DNA of 64,000 nucleotides from Lepidostoma basale (Eukaryota > Arthropoda > Insecta > Trichoptera > Lepidostomatidae). The stretch lies in NCBI GenBank assembly GCA_022606425.2, contig JAHDVF020000527.1:558001-622000 (forward strand). The letters run 5' to 3'. A model generated the notes under the pieces. The model was given only the letters and a program-made list of their open reading frames with translations. It ran no database searches and was not told the origin of the DNA. The position numbers and the translations under genes are program-made. Shown piece after piece: positions 1 through 10,850 of the stretch (positions within the stretch are counted from its first letter, which is position 1; the number at the start of each line of letters is the position of its first letter).

Positions 1-129
1 TACTGGTATTGAAATATTTAGAAGCATTATTTCATAAAATATTTAAGCATTATATTTATATTCACGCTTTATTCGTTTATATAATCGTAATATAAATAGG
101 CAAAAACTCGAATGTTGTCATGTAAATTC

Positions 130-603
130 ATTACAGCTTCGAAGAGATAGGCATCTCATTACCCATTTCTTTAAATTAATCAGGGGATATTTCGAGAACT
201 CGGCCGTGCTAGAGGATGTTGATCTTTTTGTTCCCGATAGATTTCTCCGACAGCGACAGCACAGATTGTTTTACCTACTGGCCACCAGAACCAATCTGCC
301 TCTGGTGACACCAGTGGGAAGAGCAATTAGTCTGCTGAACGCGGTCTCCTCGGAGTTCGACGTCTTTCATATTAGTGAAGGTACTAGGTTAGGTTAGGTT
401 AGGTTAGGTTAGGTTAGGTTAGGTTAGCAAATACTCTTGACTTTAGAAAGTATCTTGTCTTCCTAATGTCAAATCATCTCTAATGCGTTCCTGGTACTAT
501 GTTATACTTTTATTATATTTTATCTGTACTCAAAATATGCCTTTAAACATTTTCCTGTTTGTAATGTCTTTTGAGTTAATTAACTGATTTGATTTGATTT
601 GAT
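130..603 (+). mobile_element. Retroposon family H, copy 1
   Basis: Interspersed element ending in a (TGATT)n-like tail near 603. Related copies lie at 2535-2870, 16877-17280, 19685-20005 and 38815-39255. Shared landmarks are AACTCGGCCGTG near 195 and GTCTCCTCGGAG near 345. The tail suggests retroposition by a LINE. The short open frame inside it is not kept in other copies, so I do not call a gene. A TTAGG run interrupts it. Confidence 0.6.
385..427 (+). repeat. Interstitial insect telomere repeat (TTAGG)n
   Basis: 43 bases of uninterrupted GGTTA/TTAGG repeat, about 8.6 units. TTAGG is the telomere repeat of many insects. It sits inside retroposon family H. The same place in the copies at 16877-17280 and 19685-20005 has about 11 ordinary bases instead, so the repeat replaced sequence rather than being part of the element. 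Confidence 0.85.
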
Positions 604-900
604 AAAGAGTACGAGAATACTTTGAATACGAGAGAGCGAGAGTGGCATACTTCGAAAATTAATAAATCTACTGTCTGCGTAAGTAATTCGAAATGCACAC
701 GATGCGCATGCCTTAGAACGTGAACAACAAACAAACAAACCATGAAAGTCAATGTAGAATTTGGTTTACTTTTGTGAATATTTCACGAGTTGCAACTAGT
801 ATTCATAAATAATCTGCAATATATTTTTAGAGAACAGAAAACTCTTAATTAATGGCGATCGGATTAACAGCGGTAGTAAGAACAATCCGATACGTTTTCA

Positions 901-1594
901 AAAACATGTATAGAGACAAATAACAAAGGTGGAATGGGGAATGTTGTAATTACATAAAGCGTGCGCTTAAGCCAACCAATGACAGGTCATAAGTCCTGTA
1001 AACACCTTGATCATCCATGTTCAGTTTCCAGTTTACGTCTTCGTCTCTATTGAGATACAATTAATATTTGAATTAACCACCCTTTGGTGTAAATCCAGGA
1101 TTTGTATACAGGTATAAGTATACATTCACAAATATTTGGTCTTCAAATATTCTGGTCAAAATTCTTTGGCATATAGAATGGAATAATACTCCTAGCGGCT
1201 TCTAACAATATGTTGGGCGACAGCCTTCGCATTGTGTTAATAAGGTAGTTTGCTAAATGCCGAAAATCATTCTCCATAGATGGCGTTAGTGGGTCGGTTG
1301 TATAGGTTAATTCTTGAAAAAATTCACAAGTGCAACCAAATCTACATAGATGGCTGACCGAAACTGACACGTGAAGATAAATATGGATTTTGAAGTATAT
1401 ATACATCTTCCAAAAATCTGTCATGCATGATCACAAATAACAAAGGTGGAATGGGGAATGTTGTAATTACATAAAGCGTGCGCTTAAGCCAACCAATGAC
1501 AGGTCATAAGTCCTGTAAACACCTTGATCATCCATGTTCAGTTTCCAGTTTACGTCTTCGTCTCTATTGAGATACAATTAAAACATGTATAGAG
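901..1594 (+). mobile_element. Family M1 insertion: partial tandem of a 517-bp unit with 15-bp target duplication
   Basis: The 15-mer AAAACATGTATAGAG occurs at 901-915 and 1580-1594 and brackets the insert. About 148 bases at 916-1064 recur almost unchanged at 1433-1581, a spacing of 517, so the insert is the tail of one unit followed by a whole unit. Single copies of the unit are at 4995-5290, 30735-31130, 43560-43680 and 58735-58983. The tail reads GAGATACAATTAA. No coding capacity is seen. Confidence 0.7.
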
Positions 1595-2290
1595 GTTGGG
1601 GCAGACAACAAAGTGAATGGTGCACTTAAATTTGTCATTGCGTACAAAAACCTATCTAAAAAAGCTTAAGGTGGTAGTACATAATGGTGTTCTTGAATCA
1701 ACACTGTATGGATTTGAAGTATGGAACTAACAAAATAATAATGACAGTATAATAAATGTGGTAGAGATGAGATCTCTTAGACGAGTGTGTTTAGTGTTAT
1801 TGAAGTAAATCTGTCTATGAACGTCTCAAATGCAAATGTGATAAATGAATGCAGTGCGAATTAGAGCGCTATAAACAACGGCACCGACAGACTGGTCTGT
1901 CGATGCCAGCGAGCCTGGCGAAACCGGTCGCTGTCGAAATAAAGACAAAGTGAAAGTAGTTAAAAAAAACATCGTTTTATTGATGTATTATTTAAAATGA
2001 ACTACCATCAAGAGATTTCAGTAAAATCATTTGATTGTCTTAAAAATAATGAAAGGTTCTTTGAGATGGTTTGGACGCATAGAAAGAACGAATGGTAAAC
2101 AAAGTATACGTTATGAATGGAGCAAGAAATAGACGCAAACTGAGGAAAACGTGGCACGATTAAATCAATCAAATATTAAATGTCGGCCACGTGAAGAGTC
2201 GAAGAAATCGACGTACGTGGATAACACGATATATGAATGTTGAGAAATCGAGAGAAGTCAGGAAAGAAAATTGCACCGGTCCATTATCAC
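1595..2290 (+). mobile_element. LINE A 3' fragment, interrupted
   Basis: Decayed 3' end of the most common LINE here (LINE A), broken by a foldback arm at 1866-2040. Landmarks of the reverse-transcriptase C-terminal region are AAAGTGAATGG near 1610, the GGTTTGGAC (RWFGH) word near 2068, and GGAAAACGTGGCACGAT (RKTWHD) near 2143. It has many stops and is not functional. Confidence 0.65.
1866..2040 (+). mobile_element. Foldback element arm nested in LINE A
   Basis: Matches the right half of the palindrome at 5586-5790, including GCCAGCGAGCCTGGCGAAAC and the end CATCGTTTTATT. It interrupts the LINE A fragment, so it arrived later. Confidence 0.55.
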
Positions 2291-2534
2291 AGCCTGAGAC
2301 GGTGAGATTATTTGTAAGTTGGTAAGTTGTAAATTACTTATCACATCTACTATCAGTGACGTCATCATAGGCGCTATTTGTGTGTAAAAATGTGATTTTA
2401 CTTTTATATATGTTTATTTAATTTAATTTATTTTCATAAAAATTATAAACATTACAGACATATCCGGATCGTTTGCAATTACATTATGAAAATTCAAAAG
2501 AGAAGCATAAAAAAAAAGTTTAAGAATTAGAAAT

Positions 2535-2870
2535 AATCATAACATTGATATTGCATCCCTGAGGCAACTCACACTATCTCGAAATATGTCGACCTCCGAG
2601 GCGACCCGATTAAGCAATAAGATTGCCCTACCCACAGGCATAACCATTGACAGGTTGGTTCTGCATCGCGGCAAATGAAACAATCTGTGCTGTCTTTGAC
2701 GAAGGTAATTATTAGGGACAAATAGACCTACATCACTCGGGACATCCGAGTTTTGTATACGGCCGCCAATCAGCTGAAAGAAGTGAACTCCCAAGTGAAT
2801 ATTCCTCCTTCTCTCCAATGATTGGTAACTTTTAAAGCGCCGTTTTTTTATTGATGCAATCACCTCAAGG
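2535..2870 (-). mobile_element. Retroposon family H, subfamily copy
   Basis: Reverse-strand copy close to the one at 38815-39255; both hold GGCATAACCATTG and GGTTGGTTCTGCATCG. Its 5' side (plus-strand right end) carries the GCGCCGTTTTT and ATCACCTCAAGGGC words also seen at 9485-9590 and 55263-55350. Open for about 100 codons, with no recognisable protein. Confidence 0.5.
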
Positions 2871-2879
2871 GCATGTACA

Positions 2880-3690
2880 TATAATAACGCTCGAAAATGT
2901 TTCGAATTTTCGAATTATGTATGTTTAAAAAGCATGCTTTCAGCTATAGTTAACTCATCAATACCAACAAATCACTCATCTTCTGCTATTCACGTCGTTT
3001 CAATTATGTCTAACAACTTCCGCCAATGTTCTTAATGTAACACTTTACATTAAAATCGTCCTTGATTCAACCACAGTATCATTTTTCTATAACCACAGAC
3101 TGAGGCTTAAATTACTTCATTTTGAAATAATATTATGTGATTATAGGTACAGATCATTTAATTTTGCGCGGTGGATGCGAACTACGGAAAATAGCGTTAA
3201 AAAATACATTAATATAATTTCAAACGCATTTTTTTTTTCAAAGACATGCGTCTAAAATGACCCATTTATTCTACTTTAATTAATATTTCGCCAGCTCCAT
3301 GCTTCACTTCCATATCGCCTCTTCGCAAGAATAACGTGTTATCTCGAAAAATTTGAAAAATGAAACAAAATACCCGTCTGCAAGAGACAACGTGACAACA
3401 CAATATACCACTGTTGTGTTGTCTCTTTCCCTCATAAAAATATCATGTTTTTGTAGAAAATAAAGTTGAACACGGCGGATTTGATTTTCGAAATGTCACT
3501 TTATTCTCGCAAAAAGGCGATATAAATATGAGAGTAAGTACTGGAGGTACTTTATATGTTTGAATTTAAATATTAAAACACAATATACACTTTTATTTAT
3601 TTATTTTATCACACTTAAACAAATAAAACTGTGGAAGCATAAACGTGATTTTAAAAGATTAATTTTTATACATGTCTCCGCTTAGCCTCG
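2880..3690. other. Unannotated AT-rich stretch
   Basis: No gene, tRNA or clear repeat recognised. Two short matching words near 3390 and 3410 (ACAACA/TGTTGT types) form only a weak inverted repeat. Confidence 0.5.
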
Positions 3691-3756
3691 CGTGTGAAAG
3701 TTAATCGAAGCAATTTGATCTATTTTAGAGACTATTATTTGAAGCTTGGAGGGTGT

Positions 3757-3829
3757 GGTCCTGTGGCGCAACGGATAACGCGTCTGACTACGGATCAGAA
3801 GATTCCAGGTTCGAATCCTGGCAGGATCG
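3757..3829 (+). tRNA. tRNA-Arg (anticodon ACG)
   Basis: 73-nt tRNA gene. The acceptor stem GGTCCTG pairs with CAGGATC (3822-3828) with one G-T pair, then discriminator G at 3829. Anticodon stem TCTGA/TCAGA holds loop CTACGGA, so the anticodon is ACG at 3790-3792, which reads CGN arginine codons after A-to-I editing. A box (TGGCGCAACGG) and B box (GGTTCGAATCC) are intact, so it has its own Pol III promoter. No intron. CCA is not encoded, as expected in a eukaryote. Confidence 0.95.
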
Positions 3830-3837
3830 AAATATTA

Positions 3838-3841
3838 TTTT
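3838..3841 (+). terminator. Pol III terminator of tRNA-Arg
   Basis: First run of four T, nine bases after the mature 3' end; a longer T run follows near 3858. Confidence 0.7.
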
Positions 3842-4016
3842 GTAATTTTTATGATAATTTTTTTTTTAAATATTAAAATTATGGAAACTGATTATAAAAT
3901 ATATTTGTTCGGTGAAAACCTAATAAATATTTGTTAATAAGTATAAATTTATTGTAAATATAATGCATTTTTACTACGGGCCGCTTTATATATTCTATTA
4001 AAATAGTGAAATAATG

Positions 4017-4135
4017 TCGACTACGTGAATAGTCGGAGAAACCGACGTGCATGCATGACACGATGTGTGAATGTTGAGGAAACCATTAAAGTATGCCAGG
4101 AAAGAACGGTGCGGGGGTTCATTATTTATGACTAG
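4017..4135 (+). mobile_element. LINE A 3' fragment
   Basis: Short copy with the landmarks of the last codons of LINE A (AGTCGGAGAAACCGACG, ATGACACGATGTGTGAATG, GCCAGGAAAGAACG). No tail seen. Confidence 0.6.
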
Positions 4136-4154
4136 TTACATTTCTTGCCTTGCG

Positions 4155-4910
4155 AGGGCATTCTCAAACTAGAAGGGTAGGCAAAAAAATGGACCGCCAC
4201 TCTTCTTTCCTAGCATACTTCTCTCGTTTCCTCAACATCGATACCTCGTGTCATGCACCCACGTCGATTTTTCCGACTCAACCCAACGTCATGTGATCAA
4301 CATTTAATATTTGACAGATTTGATCGTGCCACGTTTTCCTCGGCCTCATATATTTATAGTTTCATTTACGTCATTGACATATATGTTTTTAACTATTATT
4401 TATTCATTCATTCTCTCGATTTGTCCAAACCATTTCAAATACCCTTTCATTATTTTGTTCAAATTTTGTATATTTTGTTAATTGTTCATGAAAGCGTTAT
4501 GATATTAAGTCAGTTTCATTTTACAAATTTTCCACGTGGCAACATTGCAACGTTACGTAAGATCGTTCTTAATCTCCCGGTAGTGCCAATTCAGCGGACG
4601 GAAGTGAACTGTTTGGTTTGAGTTGACCATTATTGCAGATCGCAATGAGGTCATAGTCGTTCTGTTCGGGAAATTCAATCGAAAACTCTGGAACACCGCG
4701 CTTGTTATAGAAACGGGGATAACAAAACATTAAAGTACCATTACGATGAAAACGGACGGCCAAACTCCTATACGCCAGATTTTAACGAAATTAACTAACT
4801 AACAAACCATCACGTCCTTTCCCCGGAAGGGTAGGCAGAGAGGATGAACCGCCACACTTTTATATCCTGACATACCTCTCGAGCTCTCTAATAACTATGA
4901 AGTACATGGG
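4155..4910 (-). mobile_element. LINE A 3' fragments (two, reverse strand)
   Basis: 4155-4560 and about 4790-4910 are two reverse-strand copies. The first holds TTTGATCGTGCCACGTTTTC. The second starts with the AACTAACTAAC tail and CCCCGGAAGGGTAGGCAGAG. The 4560-4790 piece between them is not recognised. Confidence 0.55.
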
Positions 4911-4994
4911 TACAACGAGAAACAATACCAATTCTAACATTTTGAATGTATACAAATACTTGTAGACGAATACTGGATTTTACCCATTGCGGGT

Positions 4995-5290
4995 TATCAA
5001 TTCATGGATTAATTGTATCTCAATAGAGACGAAGATGCAAATTGGAAACAGAATATGGTGATCGAGATGTTTACAGGACTTATGACCTGTCACTGGTTGG
5101 GTTAAGCGCACGCTTTATGTAAACAACATTTCGCATTCTACCCTTCTTACGACCATCATGTCTGACAATTTTTTGGAAGTTGTATATATGTTAATATGTA
5201 ACACCAAACTTCACATGTTAGTTTCAATCTACACACTAGCGCCATCTATGAAGATTGGATTTAAGCATTAAGCAGAAGATCTTTTTATTA
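4995..5290 (-). mobile_element. Family M1 copy
   Basis: Starts with ATTGTATCTCAATAGAGACG (the reverse of the family end) and runs through GACCTGTCACTGGTTGGGTT, TCTGACAATTTTTTGG and AGCGCCATCTATG. About 300 bases, single unit, noncoding. Confidence 0.6.
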
Positions 5291-5585
5291 CCAATTATAG
5301 AATCAATAGAACATTTTCAAGGGGATACGAAAACAATTTTTTTACAAGGGCTTGAAAGTATTTGATGTCTTGTCGCAAGTCATGAAGGACTCTGAAAATG
5401 TTCACAAGTTCCACAACCAATGTAGAGTGTAAGTTCGGTCAGATTTTTAAGGGTTTTTTTGTTCAAATTTCTTCATTGCATGTTTCATTCATTTTTGTCT
5501 TTTATTATATGTTTTATCTATTATGTGCTGTATTAAAAATGTAATATATTAGTTGTAAGAATTTATTTTAAATTTAATAAAGTAA

Positions 5586-5790
5586 ATAATAATTAAATAA
5601 AACGATGTTTTATAACTACTCCCACTTTTGTCTTTTTTTCGACAGCGACCGGTTTCGACAGGCTCGCTGGCATCAATACACTGGTCGGACCAGATGGTCG
5701 ATGCCAGCGAGCCTGGCGAAACCGGTCGCTGTCGAAATAAAGTCAAAAGTGGGAGTAGTTAAAAAACATCGTTTTATTTAATTATTATTT
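5586..5790. mobile_element. Palindromic foldback element
   Basis: About 205 bases whose two arms are near-perfect reverse complements: the outer ends are AAATAAAACGATG and CATCGTTTTATTT, and inner stems are GCGACCGGTTTCG / CGAAACCGGTCGC. The right arm holds the GCCAGCGAGCCTGGCGAAAC motif that is related to other foldbacks here. A half copy is at 1866-2040. Confidence 0.75.
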
Positions 5791-5874
5791 AAAATGAACT
5801 TCTATCAAGAGATTTCCGTAAAATCATTTGATAAATTAAATAATTAAAATACATAGTAGCGTGCACGCTCGTCG

Positions 5875-6250
5875 GTTTTTCTGACTTCAAATACTTTTTA
5901 GTAATTGATTCATTTGGTTATGACATGTTTTCCTCGGCAGTCATCGGCTTCTTATTCCATTCACACTACTTGTATACAATTGTTTAACCATTCTTCCTTC
6001 ATCCATTCGTTACATGTGTCCAAAACATCTAAGTGATCCTTTTTTAATTTTACTTAGGATGCAATGCCTTACATTTCTTCCTTATTTCGTCGTTCGGTAT
6101 TCTATCATACATCATTGTCTCATCTCGCACATACTTCTCAGTGAGCCTATGTCTATGGTATTTATCCTGCTTTTATTCTTCCTTCGCCTGCTCCAAGTTT
6201 CACTCCATACATAAGAGTTAGCACCAGAGCTCCATTATTATTCGATTAGC
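5875..6250 (-). mobile_element. LINE A variant fragment
   Basis: Reverse-strand copy of a divergent LINE A subfamily, also at 14155-14335, 15070-15210 and 57515-57970. Shared words are CATGTTTTCCTCGGC, CCTTTTTTAATTTTACTTAGG and CTTCTCAGTGA. Decayed. Confidence 0.5.
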
Positions 6251-6784
6251 GTAAAAATGGCGTAGGATAGATTGATTTCTTTAAAAGTTTTTATTTCGGC
6301 AAAAAACCTTTTACTTAAAAAAATATCTGCGTACATTATTGTTACGTTGTTATGGTAAAGTATCAATTTACTTCTATTTTCGGAACGCCCTATATCCGTG
6401 ATCAATGACATTAGCTTGACCTAACCAAACCTATGTTTCTCTGGAACCATCCACAGACGAACATTTCGGTTTCTTTCATGTTGAGTATATTCAGAACGCT
6501 AATGCGAATGATATTACCAGGTTGAATGTGACATTTTGGGATGGGCGCAGTGGAATTTCTGTCATTACTGAATACCGCCCATTCTTCGTATTCTTTATCA
6601 GTTTGACTAAAAGATCATAAAATTTCATGCATAATTATTTTTTTTACGCGGAATAAATTAATTTGTTAGCTGACTCTATGTGTTCTCACACGCTAAATAA
6701 AGGATAGGTTTTTTCCATATTTTTTTGTCATTTGAATCGTTAATTTTACCATGACGAAGTTTCCTTTCGCCTTAAATATAATAC

Positions 6785-7440
6785 GTAACTAACTAACTAA
6801 CCATTACGCCATCTCTCCGAAGAGGTAAGCGGAAAGAATTGACCGCCACGCTGTTCTATCACTTCATTCGTATATCTTGTCATGTGGGCGATTCCTCACG
6901 TGGGTGACATTTAATATTTGATTGATTTAATCGTGCCACGTTTTCCTCGATCTTCCTCTATTTCTTGTTTCGTATACACTGTTAATACATACTTTCTTTA
7001 CATTTTTTTCTTCATTCATCTCGCTTCCTCAACATTCATACATCGTGCCATGCACGCGCGTCGATCTACCCGACTCCTCACGTGTCCGACATTCAATATT
7101 TTATTTATTTGATCGTGCCACGTTTTCCTCGGTCTTCCTCTATTTCTAGTTCCATTTAGATCGTTTACATACACCTTCTTCACCATTCTGTCTTCACTAA
7201 TTCTTTCCATGAGCCCAAAACATCTTAATGACTCTTTCATTATTTTCTTCATAACACTTTCATTCTCACTGCATTGACTTCTTATATTTGCATTGACTTC
7301 TTACATTTGCATTTGAAACTCTATCACATACAGATTTATCACACATTCGTCTAAGAGATACATATTTACCACACATTCGTCTAAGAGATCTCATTTCTAC
7401 AACTTTTATTCTCCTTCCATCATTCTGTCGGGGTCGGGAC
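6785..7440 (-). mobile_element. Two tandem LINE A 3' fragments
   Basis: 6785-7018 and about 7019-7440 are two copies in the same orientation, so the landmarks TCGTGCCACGTTTTCCTCG and CCTCAACATTCATACATCG each appear twice. On the reverse strand, 7016-7252 is open and reads the usual C-terminal words [21 protein letters not shown] and CMNVEEAR. Confidence 0.65.
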
Positions 7441-7499
7441 AAGAATACTTTTGGTCACTCTCATCTTGTTTTTTTTGCCTTGCCTGGAATAACCTTTAG

Positions 7500-7815
7500 G
7501 GAGAGAATCAGAAATTAATGTATTCGACAACAAATAAGGTGCCTAAGGTGGTTCTGAAGATAGGCGGGATGAAGTGGCAGTAGGCTGGCCATATCAGTCG
7601 GAGAATCGACAGCCGATGGGGAAGACGGGTTCAGGGGTGGAGACCGCGCATAGGATTCTGTAGAGTTGAATGTCCTTGGCCGCTGGATCGACGATATTAT
7701 AAGGATTGCTGGACCTGGATGGATGAGAGTGGCGATTGATAGGAGGCAGTGACCTGTTTTGGGAGAGGTCTACGTTCAGGAGTGAGCAGCGGAAGGTTGA
7801 TAAGAATAGCATTAT
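7500..7815 (+). mobile_element. LINE D fragment
   Basis: Matches the reverse-strand piece at 20950-21390: ATTCGACAACAAATAAGGT, AGGCGGGATGAAGTGGCAG, and the end GGGAGAGGTCTACGTTCAGG. These are the last coding words of a LINE reverse transcriptase plus its 3' end. Frameshifted. Confidence 0.5.
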
Positions 7816-7984
7816 CGGATCATTTTCCTCAACTTTTTACATGGAATTTGACGTCATTTTCCAAGCATAAAAATTATTGTGCATCAGAATCTCGTGAAAC
7901 TACGACAGGGTAGTCGTGAATTAATTGTTTAATTTATAAATTCGAAACATGCTGAAAAATAATTGATAATTTCTGAGTTTATCG

Positions 7985-8480
7985 AACGTAGGGAAAATGG
8001 GTTACATCCTTAAAAACCGAGAAATACCGATCAACCTGAAACGAAAAGTCTACAAAGCCTGTGTTCTGCCAGTTGGTAGTCTTGAAACTGTAACATTGTC
8101 CAAACAAAGTGCCGAGAAACTATGAGTGACCCAAAGAGCCATGTTAGGAATTGGCCTAAGAGACAGAGTCAGAAACGATACGGTGAGAGAAAAACAAAGG
8201 TCATTGACATCATCCACCGGGTGGCGACTCTAAAATGGCAATGGGCAGGTCACGTAGCCAGAAGCTCAGACGAAAATTGGACAAGAAGACTTGTGACTTG
8301 GAGACCGTGGACGGCAAAGAGAAGTGCAGGGCGACCGCAACTACGGTGTAAGGATGATCTGAACAGACATGTCGGAATAACCTAGATAAAGTCTGCACAA
8401 GACAGAGTGACATGGAAGCGAATGGAGGAGATCTTTGTCCAGGAGTGGAGGGGAATAGGCTAAGAAAGAAGAATAATAGT
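7985..8480 (+). mobile_element. LINE E reverse-transcriptase C-terminal fragment
   Basis: Decayed C-terminal part of a LINE polymerase. A frame from 8122 to 8385 reads RNWPKRQSQKRYGERKTKV, LKWQWAGHVARS, WRPW and SAGRPQLR, the order usual for RTE-type LINE C-termini; upstream words KRKVYKAC and LPVGSLE are split by stops. Confidence 0.55.
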
Positions 8481-8811
8481 TTATTGTACATGATTCGGTT
8501 GTTTACACTACTAGAATTATCCCAATTAACACATATGTAAATTACATATTTGTAAATTGGGGCACTTGTTTCTTCACGTTGTCACTTTTGACCTATTTAG
8601 AGCTAATGTTTTGAAGCAGTCATTTACGAATACATTATACAGAACGAACAAAACGCTTAGTTGGTTTTGTGTTAGCTTGACACCGCACCTTCATATGTTT
8701 GTCTTTGTGTTTTTTTTTTACTGTTCTTTTATTTTTCTCAAATACATTTATGGCCAAACTAGCCTACTACGTTTTTTAAAATTATTTTTAGTTTAACTAG
8801 CCTACTACTTG

Positions 8812-8985
8812 ACGGCCTTCGTGGCATAGTAGCAATGGCTACGACTGCCACAATGAATGGCGATGACAGTGTGTAAAAAAATACGCTCTCGTTGATCCGG
8901 TACAATTCACGCGACAATAAAAATGGCAATAGACTAGCTATCACATACAATGATAATCAATAGCTAAAAAAAGTATGCAGAGTAA
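8812..8985 (+). mobile_element. SINE1 (tRNA-derived) copy
   Basis: Head GGCCTTCGTGGCATAGTAG, then GCCACAATGAATGGCGATGACAG and the body ACAATAAAAATGGCAATAGAC to ATCAATAGC. Decayed B box. Full relatives are at 11815-12050, 42805-42935 and 48420-48655. Confidence 0.55.
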
Positions 8986-9084
8986 TTGGGTTCAACAAAC
9001 CTGTTATATAAAAAAAATGGTAACTAACGGAAAACTACCATATTAAAAGACTCAAAAACCAGCTAAATTGTTACATATTTATTG

Positions 9085-9187
9085 TTTTTTGACAATGATG
9101 TAAAACTCCATATTAAATAATGAATACGAATAAAAACTTCATTCGTATTCATTATTTAAAATGGACTTTTACATCATTGTCAAAAAA
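9085..9187. repeat. Near-perfect palindrome
   Basis: Arms 9085-9132 and 9139-9187 are reverse complements with few mismatches (TTTTTTGACAATGATG ... CATCATTGTCAAAAAA), with a six-base loop. It lacks the CTGATGA-type core of the other foldbacks; its inner arm word ATGAATACGAAT is also at the ends of family 55825-55995. Confidence 0.7.
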
Positions 9188-9289
9188 ATCATTAAAAGGT
9201 TACACTTTGATGAAGTTAAAATTTGCGTTTGAAAATACATACTTGAAGAATATTTATTATTGTTTATGAATTAAAACACAATTTTTTCC

Positions 9290-9362
9290 ACATTTGAGTT
9301 TATTTTTCTCGACATGTTTCGAAGGCTTAACCTTCATCATCGGGAGAACGATATAAACTCTC

Positions 9363-9401
<39 letters not shown>

Positions 9402-9690
9402 TGATGACGACGATGATGATGATGATGGTGATGATGATGATGGTGATGATGATGATGGTGATGATGATGATGATAATTATAATAATATGCTAACTTTTAA
9501 ATCGCCGTTTTTGTGATGTAATCACCTCAAGGGCGCATTAAGACGTGTTTTAAATCTAAATGTGAACGCTGCATCTGATTGATATTCGCGATCGATTAGA
9601 AAGTATAATTCTCGTTCTTCCGATGATGAAGGCGGTAAGCCTTCAAAACATGTCGAGAATAATAAACTCAAAAAAGGAAAAAAAGGGTTT
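9290..9690. mobile_element. Foldback element split by a satellite and a second repeat
   Basis: Left arm 9296-9365 holds CTCGACATGTTTCGAAGG and TTCATCATCGGGAGAACG. Right arm about 9600-9680 holds the complement CGATGATGAAGG and ACATGTCGAG. Between them lie the microsatellite and a piece (9485-9590) shared with 55263-55350. Same family as 48055-48200 and 59385-59560, which are not split. Confidence 0.6.
9368..9476 (+). repeat. Microsatellite (TAA)n then (GAT)n
   Basis: Pure AAT units, then GAT/GGT units with a longer order GATGATGATGATGGT repeated about three times. Confidence 0.9.
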
Positions 9691-9837
9691 TAATTCATAA
9701 AAAATCTTCATTATGGAATTCCACATTGTTAACCCCTTAAGTTTCTCTAAAATTAAAAAATATTTATTATTAAATATTGTCAAGCAACATAGAACGATAA
9801 GACATTACTATGTTATTAAAAAATAATAATGAACTGT

Positions 9838-10065
9838 TCAATTAAATGACTTTGTTTTATGTATCACAATTGTATTTTATTTTACGCGACAGCTGTTTCG
9901 TCAACCTATGTTAGGTTAATTGTAACACCTGATGACGTCAACTAAGGTTGACGAAACAGCTGTCGCGTAAAACAAAATACAATTGTGATATGCAAAACAA
10001 AGTTATTTAATATAGGTAACAGTTAAAAATTTTAAGGTATCATAGTGTTTCGGCCAAAACAATGA
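9838..10065. mobile_element. Foldback element, family K copy 1
   Basis: Arms TTTTACGCGACAGCTGTTTC and GAAACAGCTGTCGCGTAAAA frame a short centre. CTGATGA is at 9929-9935, a 17-base hairpin follows, then GAAA at 9953-9956. The right flank ends with GTGTTTCGGCCAAAACAATG. Other copies of family K: 38150-38390 and 61955-62220. Confidence 0.75.
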
Positions 10066-10099
10066 AAAAATAATAATAATGCACTTGTAAAATATAAAA

Positions 10100-10195
10100 T
10101 TAGCATGTAAACCACTTTATTTTTTACAACCTCCAACCGGTTTCGCTCCGGCCGGAGCTTCATCGGGGTTAGAAAAGACACCAAATATTTTTTAC
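10100..10195 (-). mobile_element. Foldback arm with related core
   Basis: Read on the minus strand: CCGATGA, hairpin AGCTCCGGCCGGAGC, then GAAACCGGTTGG. Only one arm is visible. A weaker relative is near 46970. Confidence 0.45.
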
Positions 10196-10334
10196 CCTGT
10201 TATCATTACGAAAATACATAAATAATTACGTGTAATAATTAAAAAAATAATGCGAAATATTTTATTTCCCATTGCTTAGGGTACTTTTAACCTATCTCAT
10301 CAATCAGATTTTCTTCATTTATTCTACTATCAAA

Positions 10335-10850
10335 ATTAACTAACTAACCATCACGCCGTCTCTCCGAAGGGATAAGCAGAAAGAATGGACTGCCACACTT
10401 TTCTTTCCTGATATATTTCCCTGAATTCCTCAACATTCATACATCGTGTCATGCACGCGCGTCGATTTCTCTGACTCCTCAAGTGGCTGAAATTCAATAT
10501 TTGATTTATTTTATCGTGCCACGTTTTTCTCGGTCTTCCTATATTTCTAGTTCCATTTACATTGTTAACATATATTTTTTTTACCATTCTTTCCATGTGT
10601 CCAAATCGTTTTAATGATCCTTTCATTATTTTCTTCATAACACTGTCATTCGCACCGCATTCACTTCTTATATTTTCATTCGACACTCAATCATATATAT
10701 ATAATAGTATCACAGATTCGTCTAAGAGATCTCATTTCTACCGCATTTATTCTACTTTCATACTTATTTTGCCAATTCCATGCTTCGCTTCCATACAAAA
10801 GGGTCGGTACAAGCACACCATGAACATTCTACTATCATTAATATCATAAT
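10335..10850 (-). mobile_element. LINE A 3' end
   Basis: Reverse-strand copy starting with the AACTAACTAACC tail. The frame 10351-10686 (minus) is open for 111 codons and reads [40 protein letters not shown] and the terminal YPFGETA. An inframe deletion removes part of the E(E)RMV segment. Confidence 0.7.

Noticed and set aside
206..397. Open frame in retroposon family H as a gene
   Set aside because: The frame is broken in the other copies and has no known domain; it lies in a repeat.
9368..9476. CRISPR-like array
   Set aside because: Simple trinucleotide satellite without spacers; eukaryotic context.
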